Source: Shinella sp. CPCC 101442 (GTDB lineage Bacteria > Pseudomonadota > Alphaproteobacteria > Rhizobiales > Rhizobiaceae). Taken from it: a stretch of 64,000 nt of DNA. The DNA lies in contig NZ_JALIQS010000003.1 of NCBI RefSeq assembly GCF_024704725.1, positions 62,001 to 126,000 on the forward strand. Reading direction: 5' to 3'. The notes beneath the pieces were generated by a model that was not told the origin of the DNA, made no database searches, and saw nothing but the letters and a program-made list of their open reading frames with translations. Position 1 is the stretch's first letter. Every line of letters begins with the position of its first letter. Both the position numbers and the translations under genes were made by a program. Below are positions 48,475-57,824 of the stretch, in pieces.

Positions 48475-49239
48475 ATGAACCGTCGCCGCCGTATTTACGA
48501 GGGCAAGGCCAAGATCCTTTACGAGGGTCCCGAGCCGGGCACGCTGATCCAGTTCTTCAAGGACGATGCGACCGCATTCAACAAGAAGAAACATGACATC
48601 ATCGACGGAAAGGGCGTGCTCAACAACCGGATTTCCGAGTATCTCTTCACGCAGCTGAACAAGATGGGCATTCCGACCCATTTCATCCGCCGCCTGAACA
48701 TGCGCGAGCAGCTGATCAAGGAAGTCGAGATCATCCCGCTCGAAGTCGTCGTGCGCAACGTCGCCGCCGGCTCGTTGTCCAAGCGCCTTGGCATCGAGGA
48801 AGGCACGGTACTGCCGCGCTCCATCATCGAATTCTACTTCAAGGCCGATGCGCTGGAAGACCCGATGGTCTCCGAAGAGCACATCACGGCTTTCGGCTGG
48901 GCAAGCCCGCAGGAACTCGACGACATCATGGCGCTTGCCATCCGCGTCAACGACTTCCTCTCCGGCCTGTTCCTCGGCGTCGGCATCCAGCTCGTCGATT
49001 TCAAGATCGAATGCGGCCGTCTCTTCGAGGGCGACATGATGCGCATCATCATCGCCGACGAGATTTCGCCCGACAGCTGCCGCCTGTGGGATATCGCCAC
49101 GCAGGAAAAGATGGACAAGGACCGCTTCCGCCGCGATCTCGGCGGGCTCGTCGAAGCCTATCAGGAAGTGGCCCGCCGTCTCGGCATCATCAACGAGAAC
49201 GAGCCTCCGCGCGGCACCGGCCCGGTTCTGGTCAAGTAA
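48475..49239 (+). CDS. purC: SAICAR synthase
   Basis: 254 residues. Joins aspartate to CAIR with ATP. The N-terminal [16 protein letters not shown], the [16 protein letters not shown] segment and VDFKIECGR are family hallmarks. First gene of purC-purS-X-purQ; purS starts 46 bases downstream. Confidence 0.97.
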   Translation: MNRRRRIYEGKAKILYEGPEPGTLIQFFKDDATAFNKKKHDIIDGKGVLNNRISEYLFTQLNKMGIPTHFIRRLNMREQLIKEVEIIPLEVVVRNVAAGSLSKRLGIEEGTVLPRSIIEFYFKADALEDPMVSEEHITAFGWASPQELDDIMALAIRVNDFLSGLFLGVGIQLVDFKIECGRLFEGDMMRIIIADEISPDSCRLWDIATQEKMDKDRFRRDLGGLVEAYQEVARRLGIINENEPPRGTGPVLVK

Positions 49240-49285
49240 TCGGCGCCGTCTCCGGCGCTTTGCATTTCGGTTTGAAGAGGAAGAC

Positions 49286-49528
49286 ATGATCAAGGCACGC
49301 GTAACGGTCACGCTCAAGAACGGCGTTCTCGACCCGCAGGGCAAGGCCATCGAAGGCGCGCTCGGCAGCCTCGGCTTCGACGGCGTCGGCGGCATCCGCC
49401 AGGGCAAGGTGTTCGATCTCGAGCTCGCAACGGCCGACCGCGCCAAGGCCGAATCCGACCTCAAGGCCATGTGCGAGAAGCTTCTGGCCAACACGGTAAT
49501 CGAGAACTATACTATCGCCCTCTCTTAA
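49286..49528 (+). CDS. purS: FGAM synthase subunit PurS
   Basis: 80 residues, the usual size of the small structural subunit that joins PurQ to the short PurL. Opens IKARVTVTLKNGVLDPQGKA. Its presence agrees with a short PurL (745 residues) elsewhere in the window rather than the fused gammaproteobacterial enzyme. The TAA overlaps an ATG of the following small gene (TAATG). Confidence 0.95.
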   Translation: MIKARVTVTLKNGVLDPQGKAIEGALGSLGFDGVGGIRQGKVFDLELATADRAKAESDLKAMCEKLLANTVIENYTIALS

Positions 49529-49545
49529 TGGTTGAGGAGGTGATG

Positions 49546-49806
49546 ATGGCCGAAGGTGTGACACAGGACTTGCTGCACGAGTTGCTCCGTCGAATGCATA
49601 CGCGCTTCGACAAGATCGACAACGCCATCAATGAGCTGCGAAGCGACAATCTTTTCATCCGGGGCCAGATTCACAATCTGCAGGGTGACGTCAACAGCAT
49701 GCGGGGCTCCATGGCCCAAATGGACCAGCGTCTCGACCATATCGAAAAACGCCTCGAACTGCGTGAACTCGCCGAGGCCCAGGCAAGGTTTGAACCACAC
49801 CCATGA
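49546..49806 (+). CDS. Small coiled-coil protein between purS and purQ
   Basis: 86 residues from the ATG at 49546, five bases after GGAGG; ATGs at 49528 and 49543 are also in frame. The whole protein is helical with heptad spacing ([40 protein letters not shown]), so likely a homo-oligomeric coiled coil. Its stop overlaps the purQ start (ATGA). Translationally coupled to both neighbours, so it may have a part in, or simply ride with, FGAM synthase. Unknown family to me. Confidence 0.8.
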   Translation: MAEGVTQDLLHELLRRMHTRFDKIDNAINELRSDNLFIRGQIHNLQGDVNSMRGSMAQMDQRLDHIEKRLELRELAEAQARFEPHP

Positions 49807-50474
49807 AGTCCGCCGTCGTCCAGCTCCCCGGCCTCAACCGTGACCGCGACATGATCGCGGCGCTGACCAAGATTTCCGGCATCGCGCCGGTTACCGTCTG
49901 GCAGACGGAAACGGACCTGCCGGATGTCGACCTCATCGTCATCCCGGGCGGCTTCTCCTACGGGGATTATCTGCGCTGCGGTGCCATTGCCGCCCGCATG
50001 CCGGTCATGCAGGCGATCAAGGCCAAGGCCGAAGCCGGCGTGAAGGTTCTGGGCGTCTGCAACGGCTTCCAGATCCTGCTGGAAGCGGGCCTGCTGCCGG
50101 GCGCGCTGATGCGCAATGCCTCGCTGAAGTTCGTTTGCCGTGAAGTGAAGCTGGAAGTGGTCAACGCCGAAACCGACTTCACCCGCGCTTATGAAAAGGG
50201 CCAGATCATCCGCTGCCCGGTCGCCCATCACGACGGCAACTTCTTTGCCGACGCCGAGACGCTCGCCGCCATCGAAGGCAACGGCCAGGTCGTCTTCCGC
50301 TATGCCGAAGGCACCAACCCGAACGGCTCGCTCAACGACATTGCCGGCGTCATGAACGCCAAGGGCAACGTGCTTGGCCTGATGCCGCACCCGGAAAACC
50401 TCATCGAGGCCGCGCATGGCGGTTCCGACGGTCGCGCTCTCTTCGCTTCGGTGCTCGACGTAATCGCTGCTTAA
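49803..50474 (+). CDS. purQ: FGAM synthase glutaminase subunit PurQ
   Basis: 223 residues, class I glutamine amidotransferase. Catalytic Cys in [13 protein letters not shown] and His/Glu in LMPHPEN. Supplies ammonia to PurL. The opening [14 protein letters not shown] is typical. Confidence 0.96.
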   Translation: MKSAVVQLPGLNRDRDMIAALTKISGIAPVTVWQTETDLPDVDLIVIPGGFSYGDYLRCGAIAARMPVMQAIKAKAEAGVKVLGVCNGFQILLEAGLLPGALMRNASLKFVCREVKLEVVNAETDFTRAYEKGQIIRCPVAHHDGNFFADAETLAAIEGNGQVVFRYAEGTNPNGSLNDIAGVMNAKGNVLGLMPHPENLIEAAHGGSDGRALFASVLDVIAA

Positions 50475-50521
50475 CCCGGCGTTGCTATCAAGGGCGCATG
50501 TCCATACCCGAAAGGCTTTTC

Positions 50522-50914
50522 ATGCGCCCTCGTCTCTCCGCCAGGCTTCTCCTGCCGCTCGTCGCCGCTGCGGCCTTGACGGCTTGCCAGACGAAGACGC
50601 CGCCGCCGAAGGCCAATGGCGGCGCGCTGCCGACCATGGAGCGCGTCGCGCTCGGCGCCAACAGCTGCTGGTTCAAATCGGGCGACCCGGCCTTCAAGGC
50701 CTATCGCCTCGCGCCGGAACTGAACTCCTTCTCCGGCCGGCCACGCATTCTCGTCGTGCATCGCAACTCGCCGGAATCGCGTCCGCTGCTCGTCGTGCAG
50801 GCGGAAGGCAGCCCCGCGAAGCTCGATGCCTTCGGACCCTTGATGGCCGAACCCGTCGGCGCGCGCATCGCGACCGACGTCCAGCGTTGGGCGGCAGGCG
50901 GCAAGGGCTGCTGA
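50522..50914 (+). CDS. Small lipoprotein, unknown
   Basis: 130 residues from ATG 50522 (AAAGG upstream; ATG 50498 also possible). A lipobox LTAC makes Cys22 the lipid-bearing residue after RLLLPLVAAAALTA. The mature domain of about 108 residues has an ALGANSCWFKSGD motif and ends in Cys, so one disulfide is possible. Its stop codon forms the loop of a perfect hairpin. No known family. Confidence 0.78.
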   Translation: MRPRLSARLLLPLVAAAALTACQTKTPPPKANGGALPTMERVALGANSCWFKSGDPAFKAYRLAPELNSFSGRPRILVVHRNSPESRPLLVVQAEGSPAKLDAFGPLMAEPVGARIATDVQRWAAGGKGC

Positions 50915-50922
50915 GCAGCCCT
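50904..50922. terminator. Palindrome between convergent genes, stop codon in its loop
   Basis: AGGGCTGC-TGA-GCAGCCCT: an 8-bp perfect stem whose 3-base loop is the lipoprotein stop; its last base is the end of the convergent DUF1127 gene. No T-run. Confidence 0.6.
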
Positions 50923-51137
50923 CAATCCCAATAGAACGATTTGTCGATTTCGCGCCGCGCCTCGCTGCGCGTAACGCCGATGTCGCGGAGCTGATCCTCC
51001 GTCATCTCGACGAGCGCGTGGCGGGTGCGGCGCTTGATCCACCACGCCCGCACGACAAGCCATGCACGATGGAGCAACAGGCTGGGCGAATAGCGTCGCT
51101 GAACGCCGCCCTCAACGAAGATTGTATCAATTGCCAT
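50922..51137 (-). CDS. DUF1127 small protein
   Basis: 71 residues. The C-terminal DUF1127 motif HALVEMTEDQLRDIGVTRSE is clear, after an Arg/Trp-rich helix (HRAWLVVRAWWIKRRTR). DUF1127 proteins of Agrobacterium and Rhodobacter bind RNA or affect phosphate and stress responses. AGGAGAAAG precedes the ATG. Divergent from the MocR-type regulator, which may control it. Confidence 0.9.
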   Translation of the reverse strand: MAIDTIFVEGGVQRRYSPSLLLHRAWLVVRAWWIKRRTRHALVEMTEDQLRDIGVTRSEARREIDKSFYWD

Positions 51138-51172
51138 GGAACTTTCTCCTGAAATGCCACCGGGAGCGTGAC

Positions 51173-51221
51173 AATCGGTGCATCAAGGGAATAGTTGACT
51201 TGGAAAACGGTGCAATATAAG
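51173..51221 (+). promoter_or_regulatory. Promoter/operator of the MocR-type regulator with direct repeats
   Basis: AAWCGGTGCA occurs twice (51173-51182 and 51205-51214), 32 bases apart, about three helix turns. TTGACT (51195-51200) and TATAAG (51216-51221) are possible promoter hexamers, but 15 bases apart. Direct repeats at this spacing are typical of MocR operators, so autoregulation is plausible. Confidence 0.4.
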
Positions 51222-51231
51222 AATTGACACC

Positions 51232-52653
51232 ATGACAAATTGGCTCCCCGATCTTCAGGCCTCCGACGGTCCGCTCTATGTCCGCATTGCCGACCAGATC
51301 GAGCAGGCGATCAACACAGGCGCCCTCGCCTCCGGCAGCAAGCTGCCGCCGCAGCGAAATCTCGCCTACGATATCGGTGTGACGATCGGTACGGTCAGCC
51401 GTGCCTACAGCATGGTGCGCGAGCGTGGCCTCGTCAGTGGCGAAGTCGGCCGCGGCACCTATGTGCTAGGTTCTCCCGACAATGACGACACCGCAGAGGC
51501 GATGGACCCGATCAGCGCCCGCCTCGTCGGCACGCGTGCCGCGAATGCACCGCCGGGCAAGCTGCGCTTCGACACCACGGCCGCCACGGATGTGGGACAA
51601 TCGGCCATTGTCACCGATATCCTCTCGGCCATCTGCCGCGAGCAGCCGAACGAGATTTCAAGCTACACAAGAAATTTTCCGCCGCACTGGATGGAAGCCG
51701 GCCGCCAATGGCTGAAGCGTGGCGACTGGCAGCCGGCGATCGAGAGCATCGTCCCGACACTTGGCGCGCATGCCGCGGTCATGGCGGCCGTCTCGGTCAT
51801 CACATCCCCGGGCGACCGCATCGTCTTCGAGCATGTCACCTATTCGCAGATCAGCCGCGGCACCGCCCTGCTCGGTCGACAGACGGCGCTGGTCGAGTCG
51901 GATGCCGAGGGCGTCATCCCGGAAGATTTCGAGCGGGTGTGCCTGCAGCAGCATCCCAAACTCGCCTTCCTGATGTCCGGCGCGCAGAATCCGACACTCG
52001 TCACCATGCCGGAGGAACGCCGCCGGGCGATTGCCGCCATCGCAAAACGGCACAATGTCTTCCTGGTGGAGGACAATCTCTACGGCGCGACGGCTGACAA
52101 CGACATTCCGCTGCTTGCCGAAATCGCGCCCGATCGCACCTTCCTCGTCGGCGGCCTTTCGAAGAGTGTGGCGGCCGGCGTGCGCGGCGGCTGGATTTCC
52201 TGCCCACCACACCTCGCCCAGCGCGTGCGCATCGCCCACAAGATGGTGAGCGGCGGCCTGCCCTATCTGCTGGCCGAGCTGGCCGCGCGATTGGTGCTTT
52301 CGGGCATGGCCGATACGATCCGCATCAAGGTTTCCGAAGAGGTCGCCATTCGCGAGGCCCATGCGCGGAAAATCTTCGAGGGACTGGACTTCAACTCGCA
52401 TCCGCGTGTGCCCTTCCTCTGGCTGAAGCTGCCGGATCCCTGGCTTTCCGGCACGTTCCGGCAAGCGGCCTTCGCCGAAGACATCCTCATCGACGACGAG
52501 GACGAGTTCAAAGCCGGGCGCTCGGAAAAGACCTTTCATCGCGCGCGCATCGGCCTCTCCTCGCCAGTGGCCCGCGAAGAGGTCGTCGGTGGCCTGACAC
52601 GCTTGCGCCGGCTGCTGGAAAACGGCCCGACAGGGTATGACAGTCCGGCCTGA
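51232..52653 (+). CDS. MocR/PdxR-type GntR-aminotransferase regulator
   Basis: 473 residues. N-terminal GntR winged helix (about 12-80, SGSKLPPQRNLAYDIGVTIG) then a fold-type I aminotransferase-like domain with PLP-lysine in VGGLSKSVAAGVRGGW and the DNLYG active-site loop. Such proteins are PLP-responsive transcription factors. No pyridoxine, taurine or GABA genes adjoin, so the target is unknown. The ATG lacks a Shine-Dalgarno and may be nearly leaderless. Confidence 0.9.
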   Translation: MTNWLPDLQASDGPLYVRIADQIEQAINTGALASGSKLPPQRNLAYDIGVTIGTVSRAYSMVRERGLVSGEVGRGTYVLGSPDNDDTAEAMDPISARLVGTRAANAPPGKLRFDTTAATDVGQSAIVTDILSAICREQPNEISSYTRNFPPHWMEAGRQWLKRGDWQPAIESIVPTLGAHAAVMAAVSVITSPGDRIVFEHVTYSQISRGTALLGRQTALVESDAEGVIPEDFERVCLQQHPKLAFLMSGAQNPTLVTMPEERRRAIAAIAKRHNVFLVEDNLYGATADNDIPLLAEIAPDRTFLVGGLSKSVAAGVRGGWISCPPHLAQRVRIAHKMVSGGLPYLLAELAARLVLSGMADTIRIKVSEEVAIREAHARKIFEGLDFNSHPRVPFLWLKLPDPWLSGTFRQAAFAEDILIDDEDEFKAGRSEKTFHRARIGLSSPVAREEVVGGLTRLRRLLENGPTGYDSPA

Positions 52654-52756
52654 AACGCGCGTTCTCATGTGGTTGACGGTCATTTTCCTGTCGCGCTGAA
52701 AGTCGGCTTGGGTTAAAGAGACGGCAATCCTGCCCTTCACGACAAGACGAGCGACG

Positions 52757-54994
52757 ATGACCATTTCGAACACCCGCCCGATCACCCCGGAGCTGATTGC
52801 CGCCCACGGGCTGAAGCCGGATGAATACGACCGCATCCTCTCGCTGATCGGCCGTGAGCCGACTTTCACCGAACTCGGCATCTTCTCGGCCATGTGGAAC
52901 GAGCATTGCTCGTACAAGTCCTCGAAGCGCTGGCTGCGCACGCTGCCGACCAAGGGTCCGCGCGTCATCCAGGGTCCGGGCGAAAATGCCGGCGTGGTCG
53001 ATATCGATGACGGCGACTGCGTCGTCTTCAAGATGGAGAGCCACAACCACCCGTCCTATATCGAGCCCTACCAGGGTGCTGCGACCGGCGTCGGCGGCAT
53101 CCTGCGCGACGTCTTCACCATGGGCGCGCGCCCGGTCGCGGCGATGAACGCGTTGCGCTTCGGCGCGCCGGATCATCCGAAGACCCGCCACCTAGTTTCC
53201 GGCGTCGTTGCAGGCGTCGGCGGCTACGGCAACTCCTTCGGCGTGCCGACCGTCGGCGGCGAAGTCGAGTTCGACCCGCGCTACAACGGCAACATCCTCG
53301 TCAACGCCTTCGCCGCCGGCCTTGCCAAGTCGAACGCCATCTTCCTGTCGGAAGCCAAGGGCGTCGGCCTGCCAGTCGTCTATCTCGGCGCCAAGACCGG
53401 CCGTGACGGCGTCGGCGGTGCCACCATGGCATCGGCAGAATTCGACGAATCCATCGATGAGAAGCGTCCCACCGTTCAGGTCGGCGACCCCTTCACCGAA
53501 AAGTGCCTGCTGGAAGCCTGCCTGGAACTGATGCAGACCGGCGCCGTCATCGCCATCCAGGACATGGGTGCCGCCGGCCTCACCTGCTCGGCCGTGGAAA
53601 TGGGCGCCAAGGGCGACCTCGGCATCGAATTGAACCTCGATTTGGTGCCGGTCCGCGAAGAGCAGATGACCGCCTATGAAATGATGCTGTCGGAAAGCCA
53701 GGAGCGCATGCTCATGGTTCTCGAGCCCGCCAAGGAAGAGGTCGCCAAGGCGGTCTTCATCAAGTGGGGCCTCGCCTTCGCCATTGTCGGCACCACGACG
53801 GATGACCTGCGCTTCCGCATCCTGCACCAGGGCGAGGAAGTCGCAAACCTGCCGATCAAGGACCTTGGCGACCAGGCTCCGGAATACGATCGCCCCTGGC
53901 GCGAGCCGGGCAAGCCCGCGCCGCTGCCGGCCAATCTGGTGGAAGAGCCCGCCAATTATGGCGATGCCGTGCTGAAGCTCGTCGGTTCGCCGAACCAGTC
54001 GAGCCGCCGCTGGGTCTACGAACAGTATGACACGCTGATCCAGGGCAATTCGCTGCAGATCCCCGGCGGCGACGCCGGCGTCGTGCGCGTCGAGGGTCAC
54101 GCCTCCAAGGCGCTCGCCTTCTCTTCCGACGTCACCCCGCGTTATGTCGAGGCCGATCCGTTCGAAGGCGGCAAGCAGGCCGTCGCCGAGTGCTGGCGCA
54201 ACATCACGGCAACCGGCGCCGAGCCACTCGCCTCCACCGACAACCTGAACTTCGGCAATCCGGAAAAGCCCGAGATTATGGGCCAGTTCGTCAAGGCCAT
54301 CCAGGGTATCGGCGAAGCCTGCCGCGCGCTCGATTTCCCGATCGTCTCCGGCAACGTCTCGCTCTACAACGAGACCAACGGCATCGCGATCCTGCCGACC
54401 CCGACCATTGCCGGCGTCGGCCTGCTGCCCGACTGGTCGGTCATGGCCAAGATCGGTGGCGCCAGGGATGGCGACCAGCTGATCCTCATCGGCACGGATG
54501 GCAGCCATCTCGGCCAGTCCGTCTATCTGCGCGACGTCGTCGGCAAGATCGACGGCCCCGCGCCGGAGGTCGACCTGCATGCCGAACGCCGCAACGGCGA
54601 CTTCGTACGCTCGGCCATCCGCAACAGCCAGGTCACGGCCTGCCACGACATTTCCTCAGGCGGTCTTGCCACCACGCTTGCCGAAATGGTCATGGCATCG
54701 GGCAAGGGCGCGAAGGTCGATCTCTCCGAAGCCAACAGTCCGGCGCACGCCCTGCTGTTCGGCGAAGACCAGGCCCGCTACGTGATCGCGGTTCCGTCCG
54801 ACCTCGCAAACTTCGTCTGCGCCAATGCGGAAGGTGCGGGCATCCCGTTCCGCCGCCTCGGCACGGTCGCCGGCGATGCTCTGGCCGTGGATGGCCTGTT
54901 CTCGTTGCCGATTGAGCAATTGCGCAACACCCATGAATCGTGGTTCCCTGACTTCATGGATGGCAACGGCAACGCCGCTGCCGCCGCGGAATAA
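52757..54994 (+). CDS. purL: FGAM synthase subunit PurL (short form)
   Basis: 745 residues, the small PurL that works with PurS and PurQ. ATP-binding and catalytic blocks present: [45 protein letters not shown]-equivalent loops and [14 protein letters not shown]. It converts FGAR to FGAM. Separated from purQ by the lipoprotein, DUF1127 and MocR genes. bolA follows 16 bases on. Confidence 0.97.
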   Translation: MTISNTRPITPELIAAHGLKPDEYDRILSLIGREPTFTELGIFSAMWNEHCSYKSSKRWLRTLPTKGPRVIQGPGENAGVVDIDDGDCVVFKMESHNHPSYIEPYQGAATGVGGILRDVFTMGARPVAAMNALRFGAPDHPKTRHLVSGVVAGVGGYGNSFGVPTVGGEVEFDPRYNGNILVNAFAAGLAKSNAIFLSEAKGVGLPVVYLGAKTGRDGVGGATMASAEFDESIDEKRPTVQVGDPFTEKCLLEACLELMQTGAVIAIQDMGAAGLTCSAVEMGAKGDLGIELNLDLVPVREEQMTAYEMMLSESQERMLMVLEPAKEEVAKAVFIKWGLAFAIVGTTTDDLRFRILHQGEEVANLPIKDLGDQAPEYDRPWREPGKPAPLPANLVEEPANYGDAVLKLVGSPNQSSRRWVYEQYDTLIQGNSLQIPGGDAGVVRVEGHASKALAFSSDVTPRYVEADPFEGGKQAVAECWRNITATGAEPLASTDNLNFGNPEKPEIMGQFVKAIQGIGEACRALDFPIVSGNVSLYNETNGIAILPTPTIAGVGLLPDWSVMAKIGGARDGDQLILIGTDGSHLGQSVYLRDVVGKIDGPAPEVDLHAERRNGDFVRSAIRNSQVTACHDISSGGLATTLAEMVMASGKGAKVDLSEANSPAHALLFGEDQARYVIAVPSDLANFVCANAEGAGIPFRRLGTVAGDALAVDGLFSLPIEQLRNTHESWFPDFMDGNGNAAAAAE

Positions 54995-55010
54995 ATAAGG
55001 GAGCAGTTTC

Positions 55011-55244
55011 ATGGCCATGTCACCCGGCGATATCGAAGACCTCATCAAATCCGGCATTCCGGGAGCGAAGGTGGTCATCCGCGATCTTGCCGGCGACGGC
55101 GACCATTATGCAGCCGAGGTCGTCGCGGAAGCGTTCCGCGGCAAGACCCGCGTGCAGCAGCACCAGATGGTCTATGACGCGCTGAAGGGCAACATGGGCG
55201 GCGTGTTGCACGCCCTTGCCCTCCAGACCTCCATTCCGGAGTGA
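55011..55244 (+). CDS. BolA-family protein
   Basis: 77 residues; the fold GDHYAAEVVAEAFRGKTRVQQHQMVYDAL holds the conserved His and the helix-turn-helix-like class II KH motif. BolA binds a [2Fe-2S] cluster jointly with a CGFS glutaredoxin, encoded 0.8 kb downstream. AAGGGAG precedes the ATG. Confidence 0.94.
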   Translation: MAMSPGDIEDLIKSGIPGAKVVIRDLAGDGDHYAAEVVAEAFRGKTRVQQHQMVYDALKGNMGGVLHALALQTSIPE

Positions 55245-55250
55245 TCCGTC

Positions 55251-55517
55251 ATGGCCGGCCTTCTCGACCAGCTCGTCTCCGGTGTCGTTGATGCAGCCCT
55301 CAAAGAGGTGCTGAAAAAGACCGGCGTGCGCAAGACAACGACGACCAAGCGCACGCGCCGCAAGGCGACGACGACACGCAGGAAGGCCTCCGGCGGCATC
55401 CTCGGCGATATCATCGAGGCCGCGCTGAAGCCGGCCAAGAAGCCGGCAAAGCGCCCACGCAAGCAGACAAGCCGCCGGCGCACGGCGGCCAGTCGCTCGC
55501 GTCAGCGTAGCCGCTGA
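55251..55517 (+). CDS. Small basic protein, histone H1-like tail
   Basis: 88 residues. The amphipathic N-terminus (MAGLLDQLVSGVVDAALKEV) is followed by two Lys/Arg/Thr-rich stretches around a short GGILGDIIEAAL helix; the C-terminal third resembles histone H1 tails (KKPAKRPRKQTSRRR). Strongly positive, so probably nucleic-acid binding. It begins 6 bases after bolA. Not a known family. Confidence 0.72.
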   Translation: MAGLLDQLVSGVVDAALKEVLKKTGVRKTTTTKRTRRKATTTRRKASGGILGDIIEAALKPAKKPAKRPRKQTSRRRTAASRSRQRSR

Positions 55518-55569
55518 TTGGTAAATGCCAATCTTGCTGTAAAAAACAGGCCAGCTACATGAGGGGCAA

Positions 55570-55968
55570 ATGACGCTTGCGTCTGGCATTGAGCCTCGTT
55601 TTTCCATCATCGCCGGTAGCTATTTCGTCGCGGTCGTCGTCGCTTCCCTTGTCGTGGTAACATCGCTTGCCATTACGGTCGGTATCGATCCGTCACTCTC
55701 TCTTGCATTCGTTTTCGGGTGCGCAGTTACCTTCGCCTACGGGCTTCCCGGCTTTATAGCTACCGTCTTGATCTCGCGTTGCTTCCATCTTCGGGGATGG
55801 CGGTTCTTTATCATTGCAGGTGGTCTGGACGGCGTTTTGTCCATGGCAATTTTCGATTACAACATGCCGAAGCCTGACAAATTCTTCTTTCTTGTTATCT
55901 TGGGCGGTTTAGCTGGTGGTTTCATATACCGCCTGCTTGCCTATCGTCCGCACCTCGCTGCGACCTGA
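55570..55968 (+). CDS. Four-helix membrane protein, atypical base composition
   Basis: 132 residues with four hydrophobic helices (about 13-36, 45-68, 78-95, 104-123). Codon use and GC are visibly lower than in neighbours, and it splits bolA from grxD, which suggests late arrival. No family recognised. Confidence 0.65.
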   Translation: MTLASGIEPRFSIIAGSYFVAVVVASLVVVTSLAITVGIDPSLSLAFVFGCAVTFAYGLPGFIATVLISRCFHLRGWRFFIIAGGLDGVLSMAIFDYNMPKPDKFFFLVILGGLAGGFIYRLLAYRPHLAAT

Positions 55969-56086
55969 AGCACACACGTCGTACTTTTTCCTGAGGGCCT
56001 TCTGGCATTTGTCACCCGAGGTTGTTATTTAGGGCGCATGGTTCATCGCATCGGCCCTTGAAGCCGATTTGCTAGGGAATACGACT

Positions 56087-56422
56087 ATGAGCGGCATCCA
56101 CGATTTCATCGCCAACGAAGTGAAGACCAACGACGTTGTCCTGTTCCTCAAGGGCACGCCGGAATTCCCGCAGTGTGGGTTCTCCGGTCAGGTCGTTCAG
56201 ATCCTCGACTATGTGGGCGTGGACTACAAAGGCATCAACGTGCTTGCCGACGCCGATATCCGCCAGGGCATCAAGGATTATTCCAACTGGCCGACCATCC
56301 CGCAGCTTTATGTGAAGGGTGAATTCATCGGCGGTTGCGACATCGTGCGCGAAATGTTCCAGTCGGGAGAGCTGCAGTCTCACCTTCAGGAACAGGGCAT
56401 TTCGATCAAGGGCGCTGCCTGA
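56087..56422 (+). CDS. grxD: Monothiol CGFS glutaredoxin (Grx4)
   Basis: 111 residues. The active site CGFS (Cys30, PQCGFSGQ) and the glutathione-binding [19 protein letters not shown] are intact. It carries a bridging [2Fe-2S] cluster and pairs with BolA; both are Fe-S trafficking and iron-sensing partners. Followed by a terminator. Confidence 0.96.
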   Translation: MSGIHDFIANEVKTNDVVLFLKGTPEFPQCGFSGQVVQILDYVGVDYKGINVLADADIRQGIKDYSNWPTIPQLYVKGEFIGGCDIVREMFQSGELQSHLQEQGISIKGAA

Positions 56423-56455
56423 CGCTTCACGGTCTTCCGGCCGGCAAGCATTTCA

Positions 56456-56488
56456 AAGGCGCCGCATCCCAGCGGCGCCTTATCTCTT
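56456..56488 (+). terminator. Intrinsic terminator after grxD
   Basis: 10-bp perfect stem AAGGCGCCGC / GCGGCGCCTT followed by ATCTCTTTT. Confidence 0.88.
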
Positions 56489-56505
56489 TTATGGAATGAA
56501 TTGAT

Positions 56506-57753
56506 ATGTCTGCACTTTCCCCTGAATCTGCCCAGCGCCTCAAAGGCATGGGCAAGATAGAATTCATTGCGCTCATGGCGTTCCTGATGGCGCTCAATGC
56601 GCTCGCCATCGACATAATGCTGCCCGGCCTGCAGGAAATCGGCGCGAGCCTCGGCATCGAAAACGAGAACCACCGGCAATATGTCATCTCGGCCTACCTG
56701 ATCGGCTTCGCCTTCGCGCAGCTGCTCTATGGTCCGATCTCCGACCGGTTCGGCCGTCGTGCGCCGATGTTCGTCGGCCTTGGCATCTACGTGCTCTCGT
56801 CGCTGGCGGCGATCTTCGTGCCGAGCTTTGCCGCCTTGCTTGCCGTGCGCTTCATCCAGGGCATCGGCTCGGCTGCGATGCGCGTGATCACCGTCTCCAT
56901 CGTCCGTGACATTTTTGGCGGGCGCGCGATGGCGGAGGTCATGTCGCTGATCATGATGGTCTTCATGGTGATTCCCGTCTTGGCGCCGGGCATCGGCCAG
57001 GTCGTCATGCTGTTCGGCAACTGGCACCTGATCTTTGCTTTCATGGCCGTCGTGGCGCTTGCCGTCTGGGCGTGGATGTATTTCCGCCTGCCGGAGACGC
57101 TGCATGAGGACGACGTGCGCCCCTTCACGGTGCGTTCGGTCCTCGGCGGCTTCCGCATCGTTCTGACGGACCGCGTGGCGCTCTGCTACACGCTGGCGAG
57201 CACCTTCATCTTCGGGGCGCTGTTCGGCTTCATCAACTCCGCGCAACAGATTTATGTCGGTATTTACGGCCTCGGCGTCTGGTTTCCTGTCGCCTTCGCC
57301 GCCGTCGCCGCCTTCATGGCGCTGTCGTCCTTCGTCAACGCCCGCCTTGTCGGTCGGTTCGGCATGCGCAAGCTGTCGCATGGCGCCCTCATGGGCTTCC
57401 TGACGGTCAATACGCTGTGGCTCGCCCTGACGCTCCTCTGGCCGGGACATGTGCCATTCCCGATCTTCATCGTGCTGTTCGCGCTGTCGATGTTCCAGTT
57501 CGGCTGGATCGGCTCGAACTTCAACTCGCTCGCCATGGAACCGCTCGGCCACGTCGCCGGCACGGCCTCCTCGGTGCTTGGCTTCATGGGCACCGCCGGG
57601 GGCACGATCATCGGCGCGATCATCGGCCAGTCCTTCAACGGCACGGCGCTGCCGCTGGTCACCGGCTTCTTCACGCTCTCGATCATCGGCCTGATCTTCG
57701 TGCTGATCGCCGAGCGCGGAAAGCTGTTCCAGGCGCATAACAAGCCGGTCTGA
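56506..57753 (+). CDS. MFS drug-resistance transporter, Bcr/CflA type
   Basis: 415 residues, 12 transmembrane helices. Motif A YGPISDRFGRRAPM follows helix 2, and motif C-like PVLAPGIGQVVM occurs in helix 5, marking a drug:H+ antiporter. It likely exports small toxic compounds; substrate unknown. Confidence 0.93.
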   Translation: MSALSPESAQRLKGMGKIEFIALMAFLMALNALAIDIMLPGLQEIGASLGIENENHRQYVISAYLIGFAFAQLLYGPISDRFGRRAPMFVGLGIYVLSSLAAIFVPSFAALLAVRFIQGIGSAAMRVITVSIVRDIFGGRAMAEVMSLIMMVFMVIPVLAPGIGQVVMLFGNWHLIFAFMAVVALAVWAWMYFRLPETLHEDDVRPFTVRSVLGGFRIVLTDRVALCYTLASTFIFGALFGFINSAQQIYVGIYGLGVWFPVAFAAVAAFMALSSFVNARLVGRFGMRKLSHGALMGFLTVNTLWLALTLLWPGHVPFPIFIVLFALSMFQFGWIGSNFNSLAMEPLGHVAGTASSVLGFMGTAGGTIIGAIIGQSFNGTALPLVTGFFTLSIIGLIFVLIAERGKLFQAHNKPV

Positions 57754-57771
57754 GAAAAACGGCAGACAAAG

Positions 57772-57806
57772 AAAAGGCCCGGTTGCCATTGGCAGCCGGG
57801 CCTTTT
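57772..57806. terminator. Bidirectional terminator between MFS and inositol-phosphatase genes
   Basis: 16-bp stem (one G-T) AAAAGGCCCGGTTGCC / GGCAGCCGGGCCTTTT with loop ATT; suits both convergent genes. Confidence 0.92.
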
Positions 57807-57824
57807 GTTTTGATCTCATCCGCC

